Shown: in pieces, positions 10,189-21,034 of the stretch
Numbering within the stretch: the stretch's first letter is position 1
Layout of the letters: each line of letters starts with the position of its first letter
Position numbers and translations under genes: made by a program
NCBI GenBank assembly: GCA_012064385.1
Contig: QRDG01001366.1
Location: forward strand, 186,001-250,000
DNA: 64,000 nt
DNA from: Puccinellia tenuiflora
Taxonomy: Eukaryota > Streptophyta > Magnoliopsida > Poales > Poaceae
Direction: 5' to 3'
The notes under the pieces: model-generated
Databases searched by the model: none
Told to the model about the DNA's origin: nothing
The model's input: the letters and a program-made list of their open reading frames with translations, nothing else

Positions 10189-12701
10189 ACACACACAAAT
10201 CCCCTCAAAACCTTCCCTCCAAAAAAAAAAGACCCCCTCAAAACTTCTAGTAATAAACAAGGCCCCATGGCATCATTCACTTGGGTTTTGTTCAGTTAAA
10301 AGTTCGCTACAGTTGCAACTTCGTGTACTTTGTTTGTGTCTAACGACTAGGCCAAGACCGCTTGGTGAACCCAATCTTTCATTTATACTTAATCTATATT
10401 CGCAATATCCAGATTGCATATTATAGTTCTCACTTATTCTCTGGTTGAACATAGATCAATAACATATCTGGAGTTGGTTTAGCAATTGCATTGGCATAAC
10501 ATCGTTCCACGTTGTACTCGGATCGTCAAAGTCGTCTCCACCCAAATCGACACTGTGTTCCTTAGCGAAAGGTCCGGACACCCATATTCTAGCAGCGAAA
10601 TAGGACATGGATAAACCAAGCAAAAATGACAAGTATCTTAACAAAGCTAGTCTAACCAACTAGTTTAATAGACATTACCTTCACTTCATCATATAATTTT
10701 TTCTCCCACGCAAGCATCCGGTCGAGTACTGTGGCATGAGTTTCGAATCGTTCATCAATCTCAAAATTACCACGTATATCGTCTTGGTCAGGTAAGTTCT
10801 TGAAGGAACGGTTCCATGTGATAACATGCATGATTTTTGTAGAATGATCAATATGTCCTGAAAAATATCCACGTATTGTTTAGAAAGTGTAAATTTGGTA
10901 CCACACTGTACAAGTCATAAAATTGGGAAGTTGAGCTTCAAATTCAGTAGACCAGGAAACTAGCCGCTAGTGATCACAACCGATATGACTAAGATATGTT
11001 ATCTGAAAATGAAATTAGAGATAAAACAATAAACAATGGTAAACATAGTAGTCATACAGTAAATTTAGCATCCAAGATAAGTACAAAAGCAACCCTTCCA
11101 GATGTATTTGTGAGCACCAACTCAACAAAGGATTACAAGATGCAGTTTTCCGAAGAGGAGGTGCTATATTCAAAGGAAACGTCGCAAAACAAAATTAAAA
11201 GGTAGTATACATTTTATGCCTAGTTCAGAAAATAATTATGTGCTCAGTAATGCTAGTCTAAATAGGGCATCAAGCTATTAACTTAAACTGCTACGGAGCA
11301 GAAATTTAATTTCCAGTTTTATCGATTCGAAAAGAACATGGACACTGATTCATAAATGTTAATCATTTTGTTGTTTCAAAAATTAAGGATCAGCGGTAGG
11401 CTGGTTTTCTGACTTGATGGGTGTGCCCTAATTGCTTAAGATTCAAAACTACGGATTACAGAATAAATTGAGTACCCACACTTGCCTCGACTGTCAGCAT
11501 GGTTGGAGTGGTAATGCATCCTAGTGGCCTCAAGCTTTTTTGACACATCATGTGCACACTCTGAAGACCTGAGGAAGTTATCATCAAGCTGAGCAACAAT
11601 CTGCAGTAAGCTGCCAGACACCATCATAATCTTCCCTTTTTGGGTCTCAACTGCACCCATAGACATGGCATGCTGGTGGTGCACTTGTGTTGGCAGGCCC
11701 GGTGCCTTGGGTGGCTTCCTAATAATCGGCTTCGATGGGGGAAGGTTTGCCGCAAGCTCATTGATGGCCTTGGCCTTCTCCAGCGCTGTCTGCCTCTCCT
11801 CATCAGCACTCAAAGGTGCAGCTAGCTCGCTAACATCTGGGCTCATCACGGGTGCCTTCTTCACCTCAGGAACTGATTCCTTCTCCCTCTTATCCATCCA
11901 AGTCTCTTCAGGTTGCTGCTCCAAGGTGGGTGGTGGTGTGGGGGTGGGACCAAAGAAGTAGTCCCAGGTAGCCATCTGTGGCTCTGGCATGGGGGGCGGT
12001 GGTGTCGCGGACCCCGGCGTCAGTGGGGATGGGTTTAGCCGTGGTGGCGGCGGTGGTGTCACCGGAGAAGACCCCACACTGTCCATCACCCCTCGCGGTG
12101 GCGGCGGCTGTCTGTGCACCGTATCGTCGATGCTGAAATCGTCATGCTCGTGGTGATCATCATCGTCCTCGTCATCGGTTTCCTCGTCGTCGTCGTCGTC
12201 GTCGTCATCATCCTCATCGTCGCTGTCAGTTATGATATGGCCATCACGATCATCGCCCTCTTCCTCCTCCCGGATAGCAGCGCCAGCTAAAGGGTGGTTC
12301 TTGGAAGCAGCCCGGGGATCGGGCATGGGGATATTGGGGGTCGACGATGAGCGCTGGAGGCTGCCGTGAGAGAAGTCCATGAAGGGCGGGGGCGGCGGGG
12401 AAGGCGGGATGAGGACAGCGGTGGCGGTGGTCGGCGGCGGCGGCGCAGAGACGGATGCTGCGGCTGCGGCGGCCGCAACGGCGGCCTGGTAGGAGTGGGA
12501 GGCTATCATGCTGGGGTCGGGCGCCTCACCGTGGGCAAAGTCGGAGAGCGCGCCGCCGGTGCTCTTGAGGAGGACGGAGTAGGCAGAATGGGCGGCTGCG
12601 AAGGCGTTGCGCGCCTGGACGGCTTCGGCCATCAGCCGCTTCCGGTCGCGGCAACGGCACACAGCCTCCTCCTGGTCGATCTTGGACTGCCCGCACCCCA
12701 T
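6296..12701 (-). CDS. DUF630/DUF632 protein (NRG2 / APSR1 / REL2 family), 808 aa, four exons
   Basis: Exons on the minus strand: 12701-11486, 10857-10679, 8536-8313, 7103-6296. The joined length is 2427 nt, exactly 809 codons, without a break. DUF630 lies at residues ~1-60 (MGCGQSKIDQEEAVCRCRDR). A Pro-rich and very acidic linker follows, with a nine-Asp run. DUF632 lies at ~360-690 (LLQIVAQLDDNFLRSSE...WSSMHRHHKTQ). MGCGQS is an N-myristoylation motif with Cys3 available for acylation, so membrane attachment is likely. Arabidopsis and rice relatives act in nitrate signalling, phosphate-starvation root growth and leaf rolling; which role applies here is unknown. Intron 1 must use a GC donor (AG|GCAAGT), because the nearby GT alternative gives an early stop. 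Introns 2 (2.1 kb) and 3 (1.2 kb) hold MITE and repeat debris. No TATA box was seen before the ATG. Confidence 0.93.
8632..8802. repeat. Two-copy diverged tandem duplication in intron 2
   Basis: Two ~85-bp units, each running from aa-gcacta(a/g)a through gaaaccac to tacaagaatt, lie head to tail at 8632-8717 and 8718-8802, with scattered substitutions. Confidence 0.75.
9630..10264. mobile_element. MITE-like element in intron 2
   Basis: The left terminus ggccttgttcggtactag matches the reverse complement of the right terminus (ggccttgtttattactag) with about three mismatches. The interior is non-coding and rich in GGGGATT-type repeats. The flanks (CTA / CCA) do not form a clear target duplication. 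hAT-like or Harbinger-like are both possible. Confidence 0.6.
10151..10196. repeat. Microsatellite C(24)(AC)11
   Basis: An uninterrupted run of 24 C followed by about eleven AC units, inside the intron-2 MITE-like element. Confidence 0.95.
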
Positions 12702-12933
12702 CGAGGCGGCGATGGGGAACCGGGGTTCTGGCGATCGATCCTGGGAGGGGTTCTTGGGGAGGTGATGCGGCGGCAGCGAGGGGTGGGGGAGATTGGTGAG
12801 GACCGGCGGTGGCAGCGGATGGATCGGTGCTAAGCTGCTTCGCGTACTGTAGCGACAGTGGGGAAAGTGACGGAGTAGACGATCTTCTTCGGTTGCTCCC
12901 CCCCCCGACGATGAAAATCGCACAGCCCATGTG
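12702..12933 (-). promoter_or_regulatory. 5' leader / proximal promoter of the DUF630/DUF632 gene
   Basis: 232 bp separate the ATG from an upstream repeat. The stretch is C/G-rich with a run of ten G on the coding strand at about 12897-12906 and no TATA box. The repeat therefore starts very close to the likely transcription start. Confidence 0.4.
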
Positions 12934-14069
12934 GTGAAATTTTACGTACATAACCTTTTTATCAACTTTTTCACAAAATGACCTGCGATTTAAAATATTT
13001 CACGAAATAACCTGTTTTCATAACGCCCGCCCCTAGGGCCTCACACCCTAGAGTGCCACTGGACTAGGTTTTCGGCCGGAAATCACGGGTCCTGCCAAAG
13101 GAGCGGTCGGCTTGGTCGGATGACGTTCTCACTGTCCCGTCGTGTAAACGGACTGGTTTCGAAAACCAGGCATCTGTTGTGGGTTTCATCGTGAAAACTG
13201 ATGATTTTGGGTTGCGTTACGCGTAACGCGTCGCTCCGGATAGTTGCCTTCGGAAAACATTGTTGCCTTTGAAAAACGTGTCCATGTGGGGTCTTCGGTC
13301 ATGTCGGGACTGTCGGCGCCCTGTTATCTTTTGCGTTCCAGTCGGACGGATTCCATAAAAGGTGAAGTTCGCGTGGCGCATGTGATCGTATTGGGGGACT
13401 CTTTCCCGGCTGCTCGAGGTGCATCCGTGGTGGTTTGTTGCCTTTGGAGAATCGTTGCCGTTGTAACATCACCGTTACAGTTGCAACACCCGCGCGCTGT
13501 GGACACTCAGGACGCCGACATGCAAGTGATTCCCCCGCGCTCTGCGTGGGGGAAGGCTTGGTTGGCTTGACCGTTGTGGCTACGCGAGCGCATGAGTGGT
13601 TTTGGACCCGTGTCTGCCGGTAGATCCCCTTTTTTGTGCGGCCGACTACCGGCGCCGTGTCCCGTCGTTCCTGTGGCTTTGTGTTACCGTTGCCTTTCAA
13701 GTGCTTGCATGCTAGTACCCGAACTAAGGGAATTGGTTTAGGGCGTTACGGTTCGTGCCACGTGGGACGGTAGTCTGACGCCCCGGTAAAGGGCATCGAA
13801 CTAGAGACCTCAACGCCTCGTACAAGGGCGTTATGTCTTTAACGACACGGTCCGGGGCATTATACCGTTTCGAAACATTATTATATCTGCAGAGTTTATA
13901 CCTAACATCAAGTAAAGCCTAGTTTAGTGGCTCTGGACTCTCCTCCATTGGGAAGCCCCAGGTTCGAATCCTACCTGCAACAAAAGCAAAATATTTTTTT
14001 CTTTCCTTTTAAATTCCAAAAAAATTTCAGAAAATGTGTTTAACTTGTTTAACTCATATCTTTTATTTT
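12934..14069 (+). repeat. Unclassified repeat, copy 1
   Basis: Both ends align with the reverse complement of 27804-28277: gtgaaattt and cacgaaataacctgtttt near the left end, and gtttaactcatatcttttat at the right end. No terminal inverted repeats and no protein were recognised. Recurring short units of the type taacg-cc...ggcgttata occur inside. Near the right end lies a tRNA-like box A/box B pair. It could be a SINE-derived composite or a decayed terminal piece of a larger element. Confidence 0.7.
13920..13971 (+). other. tRNA-like Pol III box A / box B pair
   Basis: tagtttagtggc fits the box A consensus except at one position. ggttcgaatcc 30 nt downstream is a perfect box B. There is no full cloverleaf, so this is not called a tRNA gene. 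The corresponding part of copy 2 has a mutated box B (ggttccactcc). Confidence 0.45.
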
Positions 14070-14388
14070 ATTACTAGCACAATGCCCGTGCTTCACTACA
14101 GCGCAAACACCAGTCGTCATGAACCGGACGACAATGCAGACAAATGAATCTAACACATGATTAAGTAATATGTATAAGATAGATGAAAGCTTTGAGAGTT
14201 GCAAGTATAATCTCGATGCACCTTGAGGCTATGTGATTCACATGGTGAGCAAGACATGATAACTGATGATGGAGACATCGGAGACGATGATCGCAGCCAT
14301 TCATGATGTTGGTCTCCATCTCGATGGTGATGATACCAATGAGCGTGGAGCACCAGCCGGGTTGAGTATGTGTATGTCCTCCCGCTCC
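14070..14388. other. Unclassified non-coding sequence, target of the Gypsy insertion
   Basis: It starts with actagcacaatgcccgtgc, closely matched at 48126-48146, probably the terminus of an unidentified repeat. No gene seen. Its continuation lies beyond the Gypsy element at 26023. Confidence 0.4.
14384..14388. repeat. Target-site duplication (left) of the complete Gypsy element
   Basis: GCTCC directly before the 5' LTR is repeated at 26018-26022 directly after the 3' LTR. Confidence 0.92.
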
Positions 14389-17300
14389 TGTAACAGCCCT
14401 AACTTGGTAATGAAAAATACGAAGAATTTTTCCACTTTTGCATTCGTGTTTGCATCATGGCATATCTTTAAATTGTTTTTGTGAACAAACCAAAAATGGG
14501 AAAACAATGAAATGAGGGAAGCCAAAACTTCCCAAAACCTTTACCTCTTTGGAAATGCAAACTATGGTGTGAACCATGTCATGGCAGGTAACCTTATGGT
14601 CCAACAAGTCCCCCAAGCTCACCTCAAGTGCATGAGAACCAAATGGTTGGTCTCCAATGTGTTTCCTTTTTCTTTAGGCCTTCAATGTGGTTCATAGCTT
14701 TTGCTTGTGAGCCATGCCACCTTGCTGGACAGGTCTAGATAAATGTGTGATGAGTTTTTTATCTTGTGGAGAAACTCCCAGAATTTTTGCATATTTTTCT
14801 GGAATTGTCGTGGTGCCCAATTAAAATCTAGCCTTTCTGCCAATTTCTGGTCATCCAGAATGACCCGGATTTTTTCGGATCAATTCCGGACCAGTCGGAA
14901 TTTTCCGGGCTTTTCCGGAAAATTCCGGATGAAGCACAGTGGCGACAAGGATCACTGGCGCCATGCCGCCACCTCCTCCGCACCCATGCCGCACGCCGCC
15001 GTGGCACTTGGAGAACTAGGAAGCCCGTGACCATGCTCACCTGCCCGCATTCCTCTCTCCTCCTCTTCCCTCCTCTTTTTCCGGATCGAGAGAAGGCTCT
15101 CGCTCCTCTCACCGCCCGCCGTAGTGCCGCCGCCATCGCCGTCGATTCGCCGCCGTTGGAGCTCCCCGGGACGAACGGCCGCCGCCAACAGCTCCGCCTG
15201 CTCCTCCTCAACCTTCACCACTGAAGGACGTTTGCTGGGAGGCCTCGAGTCGAGCTAATCGAGCTCGGCTTCCCGAGTTTGGTCTGCCGCCCGCCGTGGC
15301 CGTCCTCGGCAATTTCCGGCCACCGCGGTCGTCCCCGTCCTCACCGACCGCGCCTACTTGCTTCTGGTGAGCATGCGCATCCTTTAGGCCTCCTCCCGTC
15401 TCCCCTCCCCCTCTCTCTCGTGCTCGTCCCGAGCAAGTTCCCGCCGTCGCCGTCACAGTTTGCCCAAAATTGAGCCGTCCGGAATCGCCCAGATTATTCC
15501 GGATCGATTCCGGGTCGACCGGATTTTTCTGGACATTTCCGGATGAATTCCGAAACCCCAACCGAAAGATTTTGAGGTCACCTCGGATTTGGCTCGGAAT
15601 GAGCCCGGATTATTCCGGACCATCCGGAATATTCCGGACCAATCCGGATGAATTCCGAACCAACAGTAAAATCTGTGCACTTCGTAATTTAACTTCTTTT
15701 CGTTAAATCTTGCAAATGTTATACCAATTTGATCAACATGTTGAATGCTTTCTGATCATGTTAATATCATCTCATGACAAGAATTTGGACTTTGTTATTA
15801 ATCTTGAATTGGATAAAAGATATAAATCCAAATAAGTAATTAAGTTGCTATTTATTCATCGGTGCTCCGAAAATTACAAATAAATTACCGAAAGGATCGG
15901 AATGATAAACCCTAACCATTTTCATGTCATGTTCATGCATCTTGAGCCACTTCTCTAATAATTCAATAATTCATGAAGAACGTGGTCACTAAGCTAAATG
16001 TGGAGTTGCTTCCAAATAATTTCCCTAATTATTTGGCTCCACATTTAATTGTGCCCTTAAGTTATATAATGGAATCTTTGCATCAATTGGACATGTCATC
16101 ATGTGTTTGAGCATTGCATCTTGTGTTCTTGTGATTTATGTGTGCTTTGTATTTCTTTTGGGTATCGATAGATTCCGGAGTCGAGGGTCTCTCTACTTAC
16201 CCCGACGATCAGTACTTCACGACCGGGCAGCAAGGCAAGAGATAACCTAACCTTCTTGGCATTCTAGCATCCTATGATTTTATCAAACTATTTTATCCAC
16301 CATAATATTGCATGCGGTTCAAATGTCTCTTTTGGTAAATATTAGATTATCCTATGAATGCATGTTCTTTCCCGAGCCAATCACATGTATCCCTACCTAT
16401 GAAACCTAGGGTTGAAGTGTTGGCCGAGATAAAGATAGAATTGTTGTGTTCATATGCTTAGCTATGCTTAGCCATGCTTAAATAGGTGCTTTATGTCCGT
16501 TATTAAATTCCATAATTGTTGATGTTGATGGAATGATTCGGGCATGGTGGATGAATGTGATGCTAAATTAAAATGCTAAGATGGCTTGGGTGAGTTGCCA
16601 TCAGGGATGGTGTTTTGCCTCACTCTAGCCCCTAGGTGCGAGTTCTTTACCTCTTGAACCAAGACGAGCGTGCTGCCATTGGTGGGTGTATGGGCGCCTT
16701 ACTGACCGAATAATTTGTGAGGGGCTTGTCAAGGGTCCTCTAGTTCGAGTTTTCCATTTGCCGTGTGTGTGAGCGGAAAAAGAATCGATGAGGATGGTGG
16801 TGCTTAGGATGTGACGGTGGGGCAGGGTGCTGGGAGCGTTGAACCTGTCCTTCCGCCACTGATGGTCCTTGAGTAAGCCTCGTGCATTGTAAAGGTCTAA
16901 CCGCGCCCGCTCGCCGGCCTTCCCCGGAAGAGGGCCAACTAGGTGAGCCGGACGGTACCAATGGGTAAAATAGTACACCCCTGCAGGGTTTAATCTTTTC
17001 GAAAAGCCGTGTCCGCGGTTATGGATAGCTTGGGAATAGACGATAAGATCATAGAGATTTTTTTTAACCTAATTGATATGGCAGCTAAAGGTTGCATAAT
17101 CACGTGTGACAAGGGTTCACTTCCTCGAGGGTGATTCGACAGGGTGCCTTGGTGGAGATGAGTGTGGTTGGTTACAAAAGGGTTCGATGAGAACCAGTGA
17201 TGACAAATGTTACTCTCTTACCCCTTTTTGAAAAGTATTCTGAGTAGACAAATGCCATGTGTCATTTATATTTCGGTTTATGAAACTTAGCTTTATGCAA

Positions 17301-17790
17301 AAGAAATACATATACAGCTTTAGAGCCTCCGTCAGTCATTGGGCCTATATCGCCCTACTAAACTTGCGAGTACATCGTACTCAGTCTCTCTTTGCTGCCT
17401 CTATGATTTTGTATTTCAGAGGAGGGCGACACCGAGCAACTAGGTGGGTTCTTCGTTGACGTCGACTACTAGTCTGGGGTTCCCAGGTGGCAGCTTGGGG
17501 CCGTGGAACAAGCTGGCTTGGGTGATGGTTATTGTAGGCCTCTTAGGCCATATATTTGCTTCTTGTTGTTAGACAACACTACCCGCTTCCGCTTGTTGAA
17601 TTGTTGGATCTGTGATCCTTTTGCTGTGTAATATTTGTATTCTTCTCGTTATATGAGTTGCTATATGTTTTGTGTCGTAGAGTCATGCGATTTGCCGGTT
17701 TGTTCCACAAGTCTCGATCTTTGATTTATACATGGATGGCTATGCCAAATACATAGCCTCTCTGTATAATTCCGGGGTCAGGGCGCTACA
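14389..17790 (+). mobile_element. 5' LTR, 3402 bp
   Basis: Runs from TGTAACAGCCC to GGGCGCTACA. It contains a GC-rich segment (about 14940-15470) bordered by clusters of CCGGA/TTCCGGAA motifs. Short ORFs here recur in the 3' LTR and are not genes. Confidence 0.95.
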
Positions 17791-17793
17791 AGT

Positions 17794-17805
17794 TGGTATC
17801 AGAGC
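17794..17805 (+). other. Primer-binding site, initiator tRNA-Met type
   Basis: TGGTATCAGAGC, three bases after the LTR end, is the standard complement of the plant initiator tRNA-Met 3' end. Confidence 0.93.
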
Positions 17806-18160
17806 AGGACTGCCTGTAGGAAACCCTTTCTTTTGGTCAATGTCGAGTCTAGTGAAAATTATTTATAACTTAAAAATGAGTTGTGAAAACCTTCTTAGAA
17901 TTCTTTTTGCTTCTCATCCAACTCGCTCTACTCTGATTCTTACCTCTATTTGTTTTGTGCTTGGTGTCGACGTTTAGGTTCTCGGGGTTTGGGTTCTTAC
18001 CGTCCAGTTATGCCTCGAGTCCGTTATATCCGTTTGATATCGCCTCGATGACGTGATGTCACCGTGGTTGCCTAAATCTGTCTTTGGTGTTTATGCTTCT
18101 TAAATAACGATATCTGGGAGCAACCAATGATCTAACTTGTCGTTGTTCCAATTCTTCAGA

Positions 18161-21034
18161 ATGGCTCCTACCCGTCGTGGGGAACATAGCAACCCTGATC
18201 CACCACCGCCACCCTCAATGGCGGAGGTTATGATGGCAATTGAACAAAACCGTCTGCGCAATGAGCGGTTGCTCGAGCAGCTGGTCCAGCAAGGGGCCAG
18301 GAGGAATACGGACTGCACCACTCTCAACCAGTTCTTGCGGTCCCAACCTCCTACCTTCTCCGAAGCGAAGGAACCGCTTGACGCGGATGATTGGCTTCGG
18401 GCTATAGAGCGCAAGTTTGCCGCTCTTCACGTTCCGGTGGCAGAACATGTCAACTTTGCCACCTACCTGCTGGAAGGAGCCGCCGGCTCTTTGTGGGAGA
18501 GCCACGTGGCAATGGTAGTCGCGGGCCATGTTGTCACTTGGGAGGAGTTCCGCACCGCTTTCCGTGCGGCGTACATCCCCAAGCCCATCCTCGAGCTCAA
18601 GAGGCGGGAGTTCCTGGACCTAACCCAGGGACGCATGGACGTCCAGTCCTATGGACGGGAGTTCAACCACCTCTCCCGTTACGCCCCTCGGGACGTGACG
18701 AATGATGAGGACAAGCAATACCTTTTCCGCAAGGGGCTCGCACCTCGTCTCCGATACGAGCTCCTACCCTTCAAGTTCACCTCCTACCAAGAGCTCTACA
18801 ACCAGGCTCTCACCATGGAGCAAGGCAGGAAGGAGCTAGAGGCTTCTAAGAGGCCAGCTTCCACCGACCATCAGAGCTCCTCCTCCTCGGAGGGCAAGAA
18901 GCGCAAGGTCTTCGTGCCTTTCAGTGCAGTGCCAAAGGCGCCCTTCGCGCCGAAGCCCACCGGGTACCTGCCACCTCTGCCTCGCCCAGCTACTTCAACC
19001 TTGGGTGTGGCTGGAGGCGGTTTTCGTCCTCGGCTACCTGCACCACCGGGGCTCACTTGCTTCGCTTGTGGCCAGCCGGGGCACTACTCCAGGGAGTGTC
19101 CCCAGAAGGCACCGGCTCCCTCAGCACCTGCACCGGCACCCTCTACCCCAGCCGCCAAGGCTACCACCGTCAGCCGTGGCCGCCTGAACCACGTCTCGGC
19201 TGAAGGCGTTGAGGAGGACCCCGGAGTCCTTATGGGTACGCTTCGAATCAATACATATCCAGCTTCAGTATTATTTGATTCTGGAGCTTCGCATTCATTC
19301 ATATCCATATCATATGCACACAACCATCAAATACCATTTGCAATGATGGATTCCCCGTTAGTGGTCAAGACACCCGGCTCTAGTTGGCGTACCAATTGGA
19401 TATCTCCTGATGTTCAAATAGCTGTAGGGTCGGTCCCTTTTCCGTTCTCATTGATAGCCCTGAGGTCAGAGGGTATCGATGTTATTCTAGGCATGGATTG
19501 GCTAGTAAAATATCAGGCCAACCTGGATTGTGCTGCCAAGACTGTCACAGTGTTCCACCCAAGGTATGGGGAAGTGCGTTACTGGTCCCCAACTTCTGCA
19601 ACTCCTTCCGCAGCCACTCCCCTTTCGCCGGAGATCAGTCTACATTTCCTGGAAGGAATCACCCCTCCTGATATGTCTGAAGTCGCTGTGGTGTGTGATT
19701 TCCCCGATGTTTTCCCGGAGGAATTGCCCGGCATGCCACCGGATCGCAGCGTGGAGTTTGTGATTGAGTTGGTTCCGGGAACCGCCCCAGTTTCCAAGAC
19801 GCCCTACCGCATGCCAACGGAAGAGCTATCTGAACTGAAGAAGCAACTTGATGAGTTGCTGGAAAAAGAATTCATCCGGCCGAGTAGCTCACCTTGGGGC
19901 TGCCCGGTTATCTTTGTCAAGAAGAGGGATACAAATGTTCCTCGTCTGGTCGTTGACTACCGCCCTCTTAATGCGGTGACCATCAAGAACAAGTATCCAA
20001 TTCCTCGAATAACCGACTTGTTCGATCAACTGGCTGGTGCCACGGTGTTCTCCAAGATGGATTTGAGGTCAGGCTACCATCAAATAAAAATCCGAAAGGA
20101 GGATATTCCGAAGACGGCCTTCACTACCCGCTATGGGTTATATGAGTACACCGTCATGTCTTTCGGCCTCACTAATGCTCCGGCTACATTCATGAGGCTA
20201 ATGAACTCCATCTTCCACGAGTACCTCGACAAGTTCGTCATCATTTACATCGATGACATCCTTGTGTACTCCAAGACCGAAGACGAACATGCTGAGCATC
20301 TCCGACTTGTTTTGACAAAGCTCCGTGATCATCGCCTCTATGCCAAGTTCTCTAAATGTGAGTTTTGGCTAAAGGAGCTCATCTTTCTCGGTCATGTGGT
20401 GTCCGCTGCCGGAGTAGCAGTGATACCAGACAAGATTCAGGCAATCCTGGATTGGCCAACTCCCAAATCCGTCAAAGATATCCGAAGTTTCCTTGGATTG
20501 GCGGGTTATTACCGTCGATTCATTGAGGGCTTCTCCAAGATAGCCAAGGCGCTGACTGAACTACTCAAGAAAGGCAAACAATTTGTGTGGTCAGACAAGG
20601 CTGAAGAGAGTTTCCAAACCCTCAAGGTCAAGCTCACTACCACTCTGGTGCTTGTCCTTCCCGACACTGACAAGGACTTTGTCGTCTATTGTGATGCCTC
20701 ACTCCAAGGCTTGGGCTGTGTTTTGATGCAAGAGGGCCATGTGGTCGCCTATGCTTCCCGTCAACTCAAGCCGCACGAGCCAAATTATCCAACTCATGAT
20801 TTGGAGCTTGCCGCCGTGGTACATGCTCTGAAGCAATGGAGGCCCTACCTCTTGGGCAACCGTTGCGAGATCTACTCCGACCATCAAAGTCTAAAGTATC
20901 TATTCACCCAGCCGGATCTGAATTTGAGGCAGAGGAGATGGCTGGAATTGATAAAAGACTATGATGTGACTCTCAATTATCAGCCCGGCAAGGCAAATGT
21001 CGTGGCAGATGCTCTAAGCCGCAAAGCCTATTAA
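18161..21034 (+). CDS. Gypsy gag-protease-RT-RNase H part of the polyprotein
   Basis: 957 codons from ATG 18161 (MAPTRRGEHSNPD); upstream in-frame codons include no ATG. Domains in order: gag (~60-230), CCHC zinc knuckle CFACGQPGHYSREC at 300-313, aspartic protease LFDSGASHSF with Asp at 373, reverse transcriptase ~530-700 with YIDD at 696-699, RNase H with first acidic residue at 845 (YCDASLQG). All catalytic motifs look intact. The frame ends in TAA at 21032-21034 right after ALSRKAY, where relatives read on into integrase; the following ORF is shifted by one base, consistent with a 1-nt deletion. Translation would give a product without integrase. Confidence 0.93.
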   Translation: MAPTRRGEHSNPDPPPPPSMAEVMMAIEQNRLRNERLLEQLVQQGARRNTDCTTLNQFLRSQPPTFSEAKEPLDADDWLRAIERKFAALHVPVAEHVNFATYLLEGAAGSLWESHVAMVVAGHVVTWEEFRTAFRAAYIPKPILELKRREFLDLTQGRMDVQSYGREFNHLSRYAPRDVTNDEDKQYLFRKGLAPRLRYELLPFKFTSYQELYNQALTMEQGRKELEASKRPASTDHQSSSSSEGKKRKVFVPFSAVPKAPFAPKPTGYLPPLPRPATSTLGVAGGGFRPRLPAPPGLTCFACGQPGHYSRECPQKAPAPSAPAPAPSTPAAKATTVSRGRLNHVSAEGVEEDPGVLMGTLRINTYPASVLFDSGASHSFISISYAHNHQIPFAMMDSPLVVKTPGSSWRTNWISPDVQIAVGSVPFPFSLIALRSEGIDVILGMDWLVKYQANLDCAAKTVTVFHPRYGEVRYWSPTSATPSAATPLSPEISLHFLEGITPPDMSEVAVVCDFPDVFPEELPGMPPDRSVEFVIELVPGTAPVSKTPYRMPTEELSELKKQLDELLEKEFIRPSSSPWGCPVIFVKKRDTNVPRLVVDYRPLNAVTIKNKYPIPRITDLFDQLAGATVFSKMDLRSGYHQIKIRKEDIPKTAFTTRYGLYEYTVMSFGLTNAPATFMRLMNSIFHEYLDKFVIIYIDDILVYSKTEDEHAEHLRLVLTKLRDHRLYAKFSKCEFWLKELIFLGHVVSAAGVAVIPDKIQAILDWPTPKSVKDIRSFLGLAGYYRRFIEGFSKIAKALTELLKKGKQFVWSDKAEESFQTLKVKLTTTLVLVLPDTDKDFVVYCDASLQGLGCVLMQEGHVVAYASRQLKPHEPNYPTHDLELAAVVHALKQWRPYLLGNRCEIYSDHQSLKYLFTQPDLNLRQRRWLELIKDYDVTLNYQPGKANVVADALSRKAY

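Noticed and set aside
10456..10659. Minus-strand ORF next to exon 2 (AKEHSVDLGGDDFDDPSTTW)
   Set aside because: Exon 2 joins exon 3 in frame without it. Possibly intronic transposon debris; nothing supports it as an exon.
13920..13971. tRNA gene
   Set aside because: Box A/B-like motifs are present but no acceptor or anticodon stem could be folded; it belongs to a dispersed repeat.
14512..15706. Several 60-127 codon ORFs
   Set aside because: They recur at 22738-23906 because both sites are LTRs of the same element. They overlap on both strands and lack recognisable domains.
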